This document shows positions 1 through 13,207 of a stretch of 64,000 bases of DNA, one piece after another. The notes under the pieces are model-generated. The model searched no databases. It saw only the letters and a list, made by a program, of their open reading frames with translations, and had not been told where the DNA came from. Source of the DNA: Mytilus californianus (Eukaryota; Mollusca; Bivalvia; Mytilida; Mytilidae); contig NW_026262582.1 in the NCBI RefSeq assembly GCF_021869535.1, forward strand, positions 57,424,851 through 57,488,850. The letters are read 5' to 3'. The translations under genes and the position numbers were made by a program. Position 1 is the first letter of the stretch, and the number at the start of each line of letters is the position of its first letter.

Positions 1-97
1 ACCCCACCATAATTACTAGAAGCAGAATCACACGAAATATATCAGAACCAAATTACTGAACAATGTAACTATGGTGTGACTTATCACCAGGATAATA

Positions 98-1134
98 GAA
101 TGTATTCCACTAGTAGAGTAGGAACTGCTAAACCTACTGAGGCACCACATGAGTAACAGAATGGATTCCACTAGAAGAGGAGGAACTGCCAACCCTACTG
201 AGGAACCACATGAGTACCAGAATGGATTCCACTAGAAGAGGAGGAACTGCTAACCCTACTGAGGCACCACATGAGTAACAGAATAGATTCCACTAGAAGA
301 GGAGGAACTGCTAACCCTACTGAGGCACCACATGAGTAACAGAATGGATTCCACTAGAAGAGGAGGAACTGCCAACCCTACTGAGGGACCACATGAGTAA
401 CAGAATGGATTCCACTAGAAGAGGAGGAACTGCCAACCCTACTGAGGGACCACATGAGTAACAGAATGGATTCCACTAGTAGAGGAGGAACTGCCAACCC
501 TACTGAGGGACCACATGAGTAACAGAATGGATTCCATTAGAAGAGGAGGAACTGCTAACCCTACGGAGGCACCACATGAGTAACAGAATGGATTCCACTA
601 AAAGAGGAGGAACTGCTAACCCTACTGAGGCACCACATGAGTAACAGAAAAGATTCCACTAGAAGAGGAGGAACTGCTAACCCTACTGAGCCACCACATG
701 AGTAACAGAATGGATTCCACTAGAAGAGGAGGAACTGCCAACCCTACTGAGGCACCACATGAGTAACAGAATGGATTCCACTAGAAGAGGAGGAACTGCT
801 AACCCTACTGAGGCACCACATGAGTAACAGAATGGATTCCACTGGTAAAGGAGGAACTGCCAACGCTACGGAGGCACCACATGAGTAACAGAATGGATTC
901 CACTAGTAGAAGAGGAACTGTTAACCCTACTGAGGCACCACATGAGTAACAGAATTGATTCCACTAGAAGAGGAGGAACTGCTAAAACTACTGAGGGACC
1001 ACATGAGTAACAGAATTGATTCCACTAGAAGAGGAGGAACTGCTAACACTACTGAGGCACCACATGAGTAACAGAATTGATTTCACTACTAGAGGAGGAA
1101 CTGCTAACCCTACTGAGGCACCACATGAGTAACA
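98..1134. repeat. 61-bp tandem array (about 17 copies)
   Basis: The unit runs GAATGGATTCCACTAGAAGA, then GGAGGAACTGCTAACC, then CTACTGAGGCACCACATGAG and TAACA. Both ends of the array are inside the window. Each well-kept copy holds an 18-codon frame (MDSTRRGGTANPTEAPHE, stop) on the plus strand, since the unit begins with ATG and ends with TAA. Some copies differ by a base or by TGAGGGACC instead of TGAGGCACC. I cannot tie it to an exon in this window. Confidence 0.95.
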
Positions 1135-1149
1135 GCTTTACATTTCAGA

Positions 1150-1870
1150 AGGTAGAAGATCTGGATGCTTCATACCTTGAAATACCTTGTTACGAAGTTT
1201 CCATCTGTCATACTAGTATGTTCATTGGCCTTGACCTCATTTTCATGTTTCAGCGAATGCTTAATTTTTTTTTGTCATGTGAATTTCTCCCTTACTATGA
1301 GTAATATGGAAACCATAATTTGGTATATGGGTTCCTTGCAACGTCTACATATCAGTCATACAGGGTCCACCTGACCTCGACCTCATTTCATGGATCAGTA
1401 ATCAAGGTTAAAGTTACATGATTAGGTCCGTTTCTCAGATACTATAAGCAGTAGGTCAACTATATGTGGTGTATGGAATGATTGTAAGGGGTGCTTATCA
1501 GTCTGGCAGGTTTCATCTGACCTAGACCTCATTTTCATGGTTCATTGGTCAATATTAATTTTTTCTGTTTTGGTCTGTTTTTCAAGTACTAGAGGCAAAA
1601 CGTCAAACTATATTTGGTGTATCGAATAATTGTAAGGTGTGCATGTCTGTCTTGCAGGTATCATCTGACCTACACCTTGTTTTCATGGTTCATTGGTCAA
1701 TGTTAAGTTTTTGTCTGTTTTGGTCTCTTTTTCAAATAATAGCAATAGGTCAGCTTTATTTGTCGTATGGAATAATTGTAAGGTGTACATGTCTGTCCAG
1801 CAGGATTTATCTGACCTGGACCTCATTGTCATGGCTCTTTAAAAATGTAAAGTTTATGTGATACTTGTAG
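1150..1870. repeat. Degenerate tandem repeat of about 120 bp (4-5 copies)
   Basis: Recurring phrases are 'atctgacctagacctcattt', 'catggttcattggtcaatgt' and 'tatttggtgtatggaataat' followed by 'tgtaaggtgtacatgtctgt', each spaced about 120 bases. No open frame is conserved across copies. This resembles a common mussel interspersed tandem repeat; recognition is from memory of the style only. Confidence 0.7.
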
Positions 1871-2330
1871 TAAAACCTTTATCTTCAAGACTTTCAACAT
1901 AAAATCAATGGTCAGCAAAGCAGGCAAGACATTTCAGTGTGTACACTCTTGTTTAAGTAATGGAAGGTTAACCATTAAGTATTTATGTTTTAATTTTTAA
2001 AGGAGGGGTTTGTTGTGGTGTTGCAAGAGGTCATGTTGGCAAATTGATTTTATATGTCGGATCCTAGAGGTCTCTTTGACATTGATTATTGGTACCAAAA
2101 TAAAGCAGATAGAGAAATTTCTTTGCTGATGGACTTTGCACTACTGATTTAAGGATGGTTATGTTTTGGTCAAACTAGGCCTGACAGACGTTTTTAGGTG
2201 CATGGAATTCTTACCAGCAAATGATTTTTATGAAGTAAGCAATTTGGCCATAATAAAATACAGTTTTCTTGTTATCAAATTTATTTCCTATGACATTTTA
2301 ACATTTAACATGGGTCAATGATTACACATA
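1871..2330. other. Non-coding, no recognised feature
   Basis: AT-rich sequence between two tandem repeats. I see no coding frame or inverted repeat. Confidence 0.6.
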
Positions 2331-2880
2331 CCAACATATGTAAAATATAAATATATACATGTATATATAAAATGAGCAAGTTTAGAATCACCGGGGAAAT
2401 ATTTGTCTTTTCTGAATCAACTAGGAAAATCAACATGGCACAAATGATAACTGTTATAGAACCAACAAGAATATAATATATAATCACCGGGTAATAATAG
2501 GGAAATAGCTTTACAAAGAGATGTTTTACAATCAGTAGGGAAATAACATTGCAAAAAGATATTGTACAATAAAAACAGAAATAATATAATAAATAGATGT
2601 CTAGAAATCACCAGGGGAAAACAATGCTACATATATATATTTTGTATATAACAGAAAAATAATATTAAAAACATATTTTGCAATTCAAGGGGAAGTAACA
2701 TACAAACAGATGTACCTGAATTATCATGAAATAATATTAGAAAAGTTTAAACTGAATCACCAAGTTAATTATATCACAAACTGATCCAAATCATCAAGGA
2801 AATAATATACCTCTGAATCATTTGGTCAAATAATGTATCTTAACTAATATGGAAATACAACTAATATTTCATTTCATTTA
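2331..2880. repeat. Degenerate repeats around 'aatcaccggggaaata'
   Basis: The phrases 'aatcaccgggg', 'aatcaccaggggaaa', 'aatcagtagggaaataa' and 'attcaaggggaagtaacat' recur every 60-80 bases. It is an old diverged tandem repeat and the frames across it are not conserved. Confidence 0.6.
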
Positions 2881-2908
2881 AGATTCATCTCTGGGAATTA
2901 AGGAAATT

Positions 2909-3226
2909 ACTGTAAATTCAGAAATTATTGTGCGCATTTTTTATTGCGATTTTTTAAGAATGGACAAAAATGCGAGATTAATTAATGTGATTTTAGGAAA
3001 ATCTTCAAACAGGTACACTCCGGCTTCCTCCACCAATAAAAACTGGCCGCCACGAAATAGCCCAAAAGCGGTGCTTAAAAGTGGCGTTAAAACACCAAAA
3101 ATCAAAAATCAAATCAAACAGGTACATGTATCAGATATCAGAATACGAGTTCTTATTGTTGCAATACTCACCCAGTCACATTATTCGCATCAATAAATAC
3201 CTTGCAATAATTTCTGAATTTATAGT
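2909..3226. mobile_element. Small MITE with about 18-bp terminal inverted repeats
   Basis: The left end TAAATTCAGAAATTATTG is answered on the right by CAATAATTTCTGAATTTA. The interior is about 280 bp with no transposase. It is a non-autonomous DNA element; the target duplication is not clear. Confidence 0.75.
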
Positions 3227-3244
3227 TTATTACAAATACTGGGG

Positions 3245-3420
3245 ATTCATATAATTTCAGGAGTACTAATTTTCATGGATATAATATTGTATTTTCGTGG
3301 ATACTTGATTTTGTGGTTTTTGCAAAAATTCTTCATACAAGCATATAAGAAATTTGTATTTCGTTGAACATTAGAATTTGTGGTTCACCTGTACGCATGA
3401 CAATGAGTACCCTATGGATA
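3245..3420. mobile_element. Degraded relative of the 'TTCGTGG' MITE
   Basis: Phrases such as 'ggggattcatataatttcag', 'attttcgtggatacttgatt' and 'tttgtggttcacctgtacg' resemble the MITE at 21182-22012, but the ends are eroded. Confidence 0.4.
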
Positions 3421-3880
3421 AATACAGTTGTTACTATATATATATCTATAATACATCAATCAACAACATCTCAGAGTCACAAAATTAATTAAACAAAATC
3501 ATGGAAAACATTAAACATATTATCAGTTTTGACAATTTAATTTTGAGGAGGTAAGCAGTATATTTTGATATGAGGAGACTGTCATGAAATTACCACCACA
3601 CATATTACATTCTATTCAACATTTCTCACAACCTTTTTCAGTCAAAATACATGTTCTACTTATAAGCAAGCATGTTATACCCCACAACAATTCCTGATTA
3701 TAACATTTAAATGTTTTTTGTGCAGAGCTTTTCTTAGCAGATAAAAAACTTGGTTTCAGTTTCCAATTGATTTCTCTGTTTAGGATTCATTTCAGTAAAA
3801 TTTAATTACAAATCAAATAATAATTGTATGTATTTGATAGAATGATTGTATCCTCTTGAGTCAACATCTGTTACATAGGG
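3421..3880. other. Non-coding, no recognised feature
   Basis: AT-rich with a short TA run near 3437. No conserved frame or repeat was seen. Confidence 0.6.
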
Positions 3881-3887
3881 AATGTTA

Positions 3888-4155
3888 ACAATTAACACCA
3901 GGAGTGTCAACAATTAACATCAGGAGTGTCGATGATTAACATCATGAGTGTCAACAATTAATATCGGAAGTGTCAATGATTTACATCAGGAGTGTCAACA
4001 GTTAAAATCAGGAGTGTCAACAATTAACATCAGGAGTGTTAACAGTTAATATCAGGAGTGTCAACAATTAATATCAGGAGTGTCAACAGTTAACATCAGG
4101 AGTGTCAACAATTAACAACTGGAGTGTCAACAATTAAAATTATTAACATCAGGTA
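3888..4155. repeat. 22-bp tandem array (about 12 copies)
   Basis: The unit is AACAATTAACATCAGGAGTG plus TC, with variants such as AACAGTTAATATCAGG and a 'gatgattaacatcatg' copy. It shows simple minisatellite expansion with point divergence. Confidence 0.92.
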
Positions 4156-4555
4156 TGTAGGTGAGTATAATTATCTAATGATTGAAAAAAATACCAAACT
4201 AAAATGTTAGCTCTGTTGATCTGCATAGCACATAAATTAAGCAATATTATAAGTACTCAATAATATGGCCTAATTCAGAAAATATTGCAATTTTGATAGA
4301 TGCAGGTACATTTTCTAGTTGGAAAGGGCATTACATTAAAGGATCAACCGATTAAATCTATTGTTTTGAAATGCTACACTTGTTTCCTTTTACTTTGCCA
4401 AAGATTATACACTTGTGAATATCTTAATTACACCATATTTTAATGGCAGAAGTATATATAATATATATGCAGTTCATGGTTTATTTATGTTGTATGTGAA
4501 ATACAATACATATAATAAATGTACATTTGTATTCAGTGGCAAATATATTAATATA

Positions 4556-4690
4556 AAAATAAGAAGATGTGGTATGATTGCCAATGAGACAACTCTCCAC
4601 CAGAGACCAAATGATGTAGAAGTTAACAACTAAAGGCCACCATACCGCCTTCAACAATGAGCAAAACAATGAACGAAAAACATTATATAC
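4556..4690 (+). repeat. Interspersed repeat S (partial copy)
   Basis: Begins 'aaaataagaagatgtggtat', continues 'gattgccaatgagacaactc' and 'gccttcaacaatgagcaaaac'. This is the high-copy S repeat seen in full at 52125-52425 on the other strand. SINE- or MITE-like; no promoter boxes could be assigned. Confidence 0.8.
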
Positions 4691-4750
4691 TTAGATGGCA
4701 CAATTGAAATTAAATAAATATGTACTCATCATGGCATATTTAGATATATA

Positions 4751-4800
4751 AACTAGAGGCTCAAAGGAGCCTCTACTGCTCACCTGGTATTTTTTCATAA
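4751..4800 (+). mobile_element. Family A element, 5' end fragment
   Basis: Contains the hairpin start AGAGGCTCAAAGGAGCCTCT followed by GCTCACCT. The body and 3' end could not be followed with confidence. Confidence 0.65.
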
Positions 4801-7110
4801 AACTGATACTACAATGCAATAAGAATTAATGTGTGTTGATTAGAAACTGTGGGCCAAAATATTATCTTGTTAGACTTAGTTTACGTCTATCCATTATAGT
4901 TTTTAAGTAAGTCAAAAATGAATAAAATAGTAGATTTGTCTAGTTTAGAACCGGTCTAGATCTTGAAAAAGGGAAACATTTTGTGTTAAAATTGCATGTT
5001 ATCCATTATGTTCTATTTTTAGCATTTTGGGCAGGTAAGCTAATAAGATGTCAAGTACTTTCATGGCACATGTAGAGCTAATAAGATGTTAAATATTTTC
5101 ATGGCACAGGTAGAGCTAATATGTTAATATTTTCATGGCACATGTAGAGCTAATTTTAAACAGCTGCAATTTATAAGATATTTTTCACCAGTTTGTTTGC
5201 ATTGACACTACTGTAGATACTATATGACATGAGTAAGGTCAAATTTTGAAGTAGACAGCAGTCTGATGAAATTTACAGCATTATACCACTATTTATCTAA
5301 CACAAAAAAAATCATTTTAAGACTTAGGTTTCTATGAAAAACAAGTTGTCTCTTAATGAACTGGAACACTCAACCATTTAGGTGTATCTTCACTCTGATC
5401 ACACAAGATAAAAAATATGGTAAAATACTGTTTTTTTTATTTTGAGGTGAAAATTATTTGGCAATCACTTTGTATGTCAACCATTTTTTAGCATAAAACA
5501 ATAAATATGAAATAAAAAAAAACCTGAATAGAATAAACCTTGGCCACCCACTTAATGCTAGAGGTAGCTATATATCATAAATGCAATATTTTAGAACAAT
5601 ATAAAAAGATATCATCAGCTATGGCGTACAAATATGAATGAAGTATCATATAATATAATAATAAAAGATATGCATCACTGAAATCTGTAACATATCAAAG
5701 TTATTACATGCACATGTCACCGGTTAACAATCAAATGTGTAAACAATCAAATGTCATGAAAAATCTTTTCAGCAAAAATAAAAAATGAATTAGAATAACA
5801 AGTAATAAATATTACAGCATACTCTATACATTTTTTGTTATATTTGGTAATGAGTGGTTGATTCTAATTTTATTTTGTAAAGAGCTGTTAAAAAATCACC
5901 AGGTGTTGAAACCAAAATTGCCCAGCTGGAACTCAGCCTCAGGGATAGTCTAGTAATTATATTATATAGTATTATATTCAAAATGTTAATAAAGATGGAA
6001 TCTACCTAATTACAGAACTCATTTTTTTATTATGGATGAAGAGTTTTGATTTCTTGAATTGATTCCACTTAATGTTTTCTTTATTACTTCTGACAGCTTG
6101 TATGACAAACTGAATGGTATAAAACATTAAGGAAAATGTGCCAAATCAAAAGCATGTGTTAAAAAGGTACACACTACAACCAACCAAAAACAACAACTCA
6201 TAAATGGTCAGTTGCAAGGCAAAATTTTTGACACCTAAGGTTTTTTCTTCCATTGGCACATATATTTCCTACCTTTCTGTAATTATTGGCTTGTTTTCAC
6301 AATTTCTTGTTCTGAATATTAAAGAAATGTTTGGCACAGGGTGTTAAGCAAACAACAATCAATCAATCAACCTGTGTGCATACATTTTTAAAACAATTTA
6401 TTTCATCATTACACATGTTTATTTTGAGACTTAACAGCTTTTATCAAAATATGCTAAAGAAAAAAAGTACATGTTTATATATCAATTATTTTTTCTTGCT
6501 ATAGACCAACAGATTTTATCAACACATGTTAATGATATACATGTAACATGTTTCAAAGAAACTTTTTAAAAAGAGTGTTTGATTTTAATTATTCAATTAC
6601 ATGCATAAGGTATTGATCGAGTACTGTAAGGTCTATATAAACATCAAGGTACATGATACAGCTCTGGAAAAAGTACTCTCTAGAAAAAAAGATTAGAAAA
6701 CCTAAAACATCTTGAGCACTAAAACCGAAACGAAAAAATTCTACACAAATAACCTAATTCATTTAAGATCAACCACACAATTGCCATTGTAGTTGTATCC
6801 AAGAGATAAAAGCACTGGAAGTTGTGAGGCATTCCACAGTCAAGCAAACAATCAAAACTTATTGTTCTATAATCTTATAATGCCTCAAAATAACAAAATT
6901 TAACTTTCAATATTTTTCATCAATTGCCTACTAACAGCATGAACAGGTCTGGTCATTTTTGGGACTGTCCAGAAATAATAACTAGATGTGTTGGGACGAA
7001 ATGAATGTCTGGCCTGCTGTCAAATTCAATGAGCCATAATTCAATAAGAGATTTGGGATGCAATATATGCCTTAGCAAAATTGAAACCTATTCTTTTATT
7101 ATTTTAGTGT
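4801..7110. other. Non-coding 3' flank of the receptor gene
   Basis: AT-rich, with a short direct repeat at 5040-5155 ('atggcacatgtagagctaa' with 'taagatgttaa', three copies). I see no coding frame or RNA gene. Confidence 0.6.
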
Positions 7111-7117
7111 AATTGGT

Positions 7118-7180
7118 ATGAAAATAAGGTGATGTGGTATGATTGCCAATGAGATAACTATCCACCAAAGTAATAATGGA
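7118..7180 (+). repeat. Interspersed repeat S (fragment)
   Basis: Starts 'aaaataaggtgatgtggtat' and keeps 'attgccaatgagataactat'. Short 5' fragment. Confidence 0.75.
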
Positions 7181-7729
7181 GTTGATTATTTCTCGAGTTC
7201 CCTAGATTTGGCAGGTCTGAACTGAACTTGAAGGTGTTGGATCTTACTTTTTACAGTTTAATCATCCTCAGATGTGTCACAGTCTGCATAAAGATTATCT
7301 TGATTAATAACTTATTCATATGTATCCTTTGTGTCTACCAAATGAACCATTTAATGGCATCATGGTGAAAACATGTTTAAAATACATTCTAATTATAACT
7401 TATAACATCATATATATGTAAAATCTTGATTTAATCAAACATCCAGAATTTTTGTTATTTTCACAAGTGACAACAATGTGAGATAATAGGACAACATCTG
7501 GTTTCCACTTTTCAAAAAGATGATCTCAAGTCAACATTTCCCCTTAGTTTTATCAAACTTGTTAAGAAACACAAAAATACTTCTAATCTGTCAACACTTT
7601 TGAGTAATTTGAGTAAAAATTTAAGGCTGATAAATCTTTTAAATTGGACACAAGAAGGCAAACTTTAGATTTTAAGGTTAGTTCAAAACCAAGTGCAATT
7701 TTTATCTTAGACTAATTTTGTAGATTAAT

Positions 7730-7985
7730 ATAAAATAAGGAGATGTGGTATGATTGCCAATGAGACAACTATCCACCAAAGTTCAAATAAAGTGAATGTA
7801 AGCAATTATTGGCAACCGTACGGCCTTCAACAATGAGAAAAACCCATACCGTATAGTCGGCTATAAAAGGCCCTGACATGAAAAATATGAAACAATTCAA
7901 TTGAGAAAACTTACGGCATAATTTATAACAAAACAATTTACGAAAAACAAATACGGCAGACGTAAACCTGTTATTTTATTAGTGG
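7730..7985 (+). repeat. Interspersed repeat S (longer copy)
   Basis: Runs from 'aaaataaggagatgtggtat' through 'ggcaaccgtacggccttcaa', 'ataccgtatagtcggctata' and 'acaatttacgaaaaacaaat'. About 250 bp. Confidence 0.85.
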
Positions 7986-7999
7986 CTGATCACTATGGG

Positions 8000-10900
8000 A
8001 AAAAAATGAAATATGTATTTTTTCTATTTTTCTAGACCTCAATATTTGTAAAAGTTGTCTTGTAATTATAAAACCATTCATAAAACACAACTACTGTTAT
8101 CAAATCAAATTCAGTATCTGTAATCAAATTATCACTAAATTCAAGTTTATAATCATTGAATATCATGCCAAGTAATCACATAATCATTGAATATCATGCA
8201 AAGTAATCACATAATCATTTAATAAAACAGCCAATTTCACAATGAACATAGAACATATAACAACCTAGAGAGTCAAACTTCTAGGGCCTATAGTAGCCTA
8301 ATACCCCTGGATTATAAACAAAGTAGGTTATATATATATATATATATATATAAAATATCAGCTGTACAATATTAATCTGTCCTGCTTACATTGACATAAA
8401 AAGTTTCCTGGATATTTCATATTTGCAGATACCAGATTTTGGTTATAAAAAAAAATTATTACTGGTATTAAAGTTAGATAACTACCATCAGGAAAAAATT
8501 TATAATAAAATTTCTGGTTAGCCTGAAAAAATCAATTTTATGATAACTTTAAAAGTAACAGCATCAGCTCAAACTAATAACAAAAACTTAAAAACATTCC
8601 AATAAATAGGAATCAACCCTGATTTCCTGTTTATGATATGAATTAACAATATCTAATTTTTCTGTTCATATGACTTTTCTAATATGGCACAAGGTATTTT
8701 AAAGATATACAAATAAAGAAATCTACTATCAATTGCACCCAACTCTAAAATGCCCATTGTATACAAAACACACTTTTTTCTTCTAAATAAAATTGAGCAT
8801 CATAAATCATTATTGTGAAATCACTTTTATTTATAATGTATCATTAGAAAAGGTTTGTATTCATTTACTGATGGACTTCCAATAAAAATCTCATTTTTTT
8901 AATGGCAATATATGGACTTTCATCTACTAAAGTTATCAAAATACTCCTAATTCTCTTTGTCCATGAATAAAAGTTATTTCACAACACCTTTCACAAATTT
9001 ATGAATACCAGTTTATATGTTACCTGTACCTTACTTGGTACCTGACAAACCAGTTCATACCTGAGAGTATTTGGAAGTTCTGAGTTTGCAATTTAATGAT
9101 ATGAATGAAAATTTGACAGTTGAAACCAGAGATGCTATCCATTATACAGTTTCAACTTGTTTGTACTCAAAAATGTGGTACTCAGCTCCTAAGCTCATCA
9201 ATGACAGGAAACCAGCAATATACACTTTTCAGTAGTTAATACTGGATAATGGAGAACATCCCAGCAAAAATTAATGCCACGCCAGCCATGAATAAATAAC
9301 TGGATATAACAGTGCACAATGAATAACTAAACTAAAAGTTTGCTTTGCAAGTCTAATATTAGACACTCTACATATATTCTATATTTTGAAGAAAAAACTT
9401 AAAACTGCCAAGGCATGCCAAGAGATAATTACAGCTGATACAAGTCCTAAGGGCCAGCTAAGGTAAAATGCATGATTGTGATTTGAAATTCAACAACAAT
9501 TAGTGAAAATGCATACCTTTACATTTGTTAATTGCAGAGTGATAACCGGCAAGAAGCAAAGCAGCACTAATATAATGATTCCCTGAATATTATAACACAC
9601 ATGGCATAGTATATGGTTACATTAAAACAATGTATGGTATTTTAAGAGTTTTGACCTGAGGATTCAAGGCAAGGATAGGAGCAAATCTATGAGTGTTGTG
9701 ACATGACAATACTTGCTTTTAAATACATTTTGTATTAAGTAATATGTTGTATATTACTTAAGTTATGCTTATTACAATGTATCTAACATTTTGTTGATTT
9801 TAGGGAAAATTATACAAAGAAAATCGTTGAAACTAATTCACTGAATAAACATACATTATGTCTTTGTGGCCTACAATATACTGTGTACAACTTGCTGTCT
9901 GAAAAACATCAATTAGAAAAACCTCTGCTAAAATATAATTCTGATATCTCTTTAAAAATCAGTATATTACAAGTAAATAACACTTTTCAAATGTCTTTAC
10001 ACCGGTATTCTTTTGAGCTTGGAAAATTTCCATTGTTAGGACCAACACTCAATAAATAATTTACACAAATACATATTTATAAATATATTTATAATTTTTT
10101 TGAGGACTACTTGATTTGGAATGATATACAAATTAAGCAACTTTCACAGACATAAATAAAAAACGAAAATAAAAAACATTCCATAAAACTAAACAGAATA
10201 ACTTTCTTAACTATTTAAACTGAAATGAAAAGTTGTTTTTATATATCACAATTATGAATAAAATAGAAATTAAACAACCAAACTGCCAAACATGCAAAAA
10301 CTACTGAGGACTCATGTCTAAGGAAGAAAATAATCAATAAACTTGGTCAAGAGTTTGGTTTTTTTTTATGGTTGAAATTATAAATTTATGAAAACTCCTT
10401 ATTACTATTCATTAAATTTTTAAGTTTGATCTCCAACTGTAACAAGCTCTGTGCAAGTTTCTATGGTTCATCTAACAAAGAGGTAAATGTTATTATTCTC
10501 TCAACACACTCAGACAGATTAGCTGTAATATAACAGTGATCTCATTCAATAAGTATCTAGTTCCAAACACCAATTTTGATCTGATACAGAATAAATTTCA
10601 AGAACTAAAGATCAATTTTGCACAAAAATAAATTGCATTAGAGATACTGAGGTAGTTCTGTCAATCATAAAGTACAAAAACATAGTCACATCTGTTTAGA
10701 TCAAATTGAGAGATAAATTTCAGAAAAATATTTTGTTTTCGGCTTATCAAATATATTTTTAAATTTCTGTGTAAGATCTTAAACAAGGTAATTTGTGAAT
10801 CAAAAAGGAAAGTATGAAAGATAAATATACAACATGAAAAGGAAAATAATCTGGAACAAAAATTTAAAATGTAATTGATGATCAATAACATAACTTTATC

Positions 10901-11153
10901 CAACAGATGAGCTATAAAAACAACACATATATACAACAATTCACCGGTTATAACCTTCTTGCCTTTCTGCAAGATAATGACCCCTTTCCATTCTCCCGAT
11001 AGCACAACAAAAAGTTAACGCCATGCAAGTGTAAAAGGTAACATAATTTGTTGGGCTTCAGACCCATGAAATTTTACTGAATATTTCCATTGTCACTTTG
11101 ACCATATTTTTTCAGTTCAACATTAAAAGATTGAATGCTTACTGTGAGTTCTT
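8000..11153. other. Non-coding 3' flank / possible long 3' UTR of the receptor gene
   Basis: AT-rich with a (TA) run at 8331-8352 and a 36-bp direct repeat near 8150-8215 ('taatcattgaatatcatgc'). No conserved frame. An AATAAA on the minus strand at 8826-8831 is the closest strong polyadenylation signal downstream of the receptor stop. Whether the transcript reaches it is unknown. Confidence 0.5.
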
Positions 11154-11401
11154 CTATATATTAAACATTTCTTTGATTAGTGGTGCAGTGTCGGAGAGAT
11201 CCTTCGATTTGTCAATGATGCCAATTCTGATGTTTTGACCAAATGCCTCAACAGCTTGGCGCAGATCTGTGACCAGCATAACAAGATTGGGAAATAAATG
11301 GCGTTGTTTTGGATGATTGTGTTTCAATTCGATTCTCAAAGCTTGAAGTAGATCTTGCTGTATTTTGTCTATTTCTGTTGGACTTTGAAGAAAAGGATTT
11401 T
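11154..11401 (-). CDS. NR1 receptor exon 8: C-terminal ligand-binding domain with AF-2, stop codon
   Basis: Residues 396-477 and TAG at 11156-11154. The acceptor TTTTTTCACAG|AAAATCC completes GAA. Helix 9 begins PFLQSPTEIDKIQQDLLQALRIEL; helices 10-11 follow (HLFPNLVMLVTDLRQAVEAFGQNI), the dimer surface in relatives. The last residues PLIKEMFNI fit the AF-2 consensus (hydrophobic pair, x, Glu, hydrophobic pair) with the critical E473. This implies ligand- or coactivator-dependent activation, unlike REV-ERB, which lacks helix 12. I found no AATAAA on this strand within about 1 kb downstream; the nearest obvious one is near 8826-8831, so the 3' UTR may be long. Confidence 0.95.
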
Positions 11402-12130
11402 CTGTGAAAAAAGTATTGTTTCTTATCATTAATAGTTTAATACATCACACAGTGATCACATGAAGTTTGATAACAAATTTCAGGAAGCTTTAAATTGTAG
11501 CTTCTTAGAAAAATGTGACGAAAAATTACATACATGACCATTATGTGTTAGAATGTATAAGTAATCAGTAAACAGGAAGTTGATAAGTGATAAAACTGAA
11601 AATGCATCACACAGAATAGCATGCCAATAAGAAGTCTGATAACACATTTTGGGAAACTCTTTATATTAGTTTGCTAGAAAAATGAGACGAAAATGTCATA
11701 CATGGCAATTATTTGTAGGAATATATTAAGTATTCGGTAAACAGGAACTTGAAAGTTGATGAACTGAAACTGCATAACACGATATAGCATGCATGTTCAC
11801 ACGAAGACGGATAACAAATTTCAGGAAGGTCTGTTTTGTAGTTCCTGAGAAAAATGTGTTTTAATTTTATGGGATGACAGAAAGATAAACAGAGGTAAAC
11901 AGTATTTCCACCCTACTTAAGAGCAGTGGTATAAAAAATTTAGTTCTATTAACTGCTTGTATCTCAAAACTAGCATAGTGACCTATCTTTAATTCTTAGG
12001 ATTCTGATTTATTTAACTCAATTGAAAAAGGCCTAATATATGAAAATGCTGCTTTTTTTTTTAATATCAGCAGTGAGGTGAACAATAATTCTCAATTTAC
12101 ACTTGCGCTAAATTGTACATGGTTACTAAC
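11402..12130 (-). other. Receptor intron 7, with a two-copy diverged repeat
   Basis: The stretches near 11450-11600, 11570-11760 and 11740-11850 share 'catgcat...agtttgataacaaattt' and 'aggaac/agttgataagtgat' phrases, an old duplicated non-coding unit. Donor GTTAGT at 12130-12125 and acceptor TTTTTTCACAG at 11412-11402 bound the intron. Confidence 0.7.
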
Positions 12131-12329
12131 CTGAAAAACAAAGTGTGGCACAAAACAATGAAATCTCTGATTGCAAAAGTTCAAATTTCTTCAACTTTTC
12201 GTAAAACTTCCAAATCTGACCAAAAAGTTGTCTGACGATCCTACATTCTTCTAACAGACTTTTGTTGAGAATTAAATTCACCTCCATTCCAGGAATTTTA
12301 AATTTCACATCTTCCACTAATGGACTCAT
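12131..12329 (-). CDS. NR1 receptor exon 7: middle of ligand-binding domain
   Basis: Residues 330-395 plus one base. The acceptor is ATTTTTTTCAG|ATGAGT and the donor TTTTTCAG|GTTAGT (phase 1). The region equivalent to helices 6-9 is divergent: MSPLVEDVKFKIPGMEVNL, then a helical stretch VRQLFGQIWKFYEKLKKFEL and the hydrophobic SEISLFCATLCFS, the probable helix 8. I recognise it by position, phase and the helix-8-like segment more than by close similarity. Divergence here is common, as it lines the ligand pocket. Confidence 0.93.
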
Positions 12330-13207
12330 CTGAAAAAAATATAAAATTTTGATTTTTTACATAATTGAGAAGGATAAAACATCATGCAGAAAAAGAAGTA
12401 AAAAGGTCAAGTTTCTGTACAAGGACAAGAAATTTATTCTGATATGATTTTTGGGGGAATTATCTTCGTGTAGCTTAAATCTTGTCATTACAATATTATA
12501 TTTTATCTTGAAATTCACAGCTTATTTTTTGCTTGGTAAAGAATGATATTCAGTGAAAGTAATGTATTCAAAACTGTTGTTGCTCACTTATGGAGTTCAA
12601 ATTTTTTGTTATTTTACTTTTTATTTAAAATTTACAAAACTGTTGATATTACTACAGTTTTTTTGTGATTTTCAAAATTTTGGCACAATAGTTCAGTTTG
12701 AATCTGTCTTCAAACATTTAAAATTTAATGAATTTACAAATGTAACAAAAATAAGATGGAAGGATTATTTCTTTATAAAGGATTCAGTATATAAAACATA
12801 ACCTTTTATTTCAAATATAGGGCCAATGATTTCATACGTAAATTTAAATGTCTGTCCTTTCTATTCAAATACACTGATACTCATTTGTAGAGAAGAAAAT
12901 TATAATTAAAAGGAGCTATGGAACAATCATCAATGAGACAAAAACAAAATAATATAAATTAACAAACTATGATGATCTGGTTTTAAAGAAGTTTTTAATA
13001 TATGTTTTTTAATTTTTTTTAGAGTAAGATTATAAGAGTTGATTTTGAAGAAGTTTCTAATTATTTTGAGTTGATATACAGGTTTAATCAGTTTATCTTT
13101 TTAGTATTTTCCAGAAACAATTGTTTCTGGGCATATTTGATCTATACAAATTTCTTAAGCACAAAAAATATTTAAACCCATAATGCACATGCATTCAGCA
13201 GACTTAC
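12330..13207 (-). other. Receptor intron 6, no other feature
   Basis: AT-rich; bounded by GTAAGT and a T-rich acceptor. I see no repeat family or RNA. Confidence 0.8.

Noticed and set aside
10661-11005. 114-residue minus frame just downstream of the receptor stop
   Set aside because: Hydrophobic, AT-driven composition with no domain or splice support; likely part of the 3' UTR or flank.
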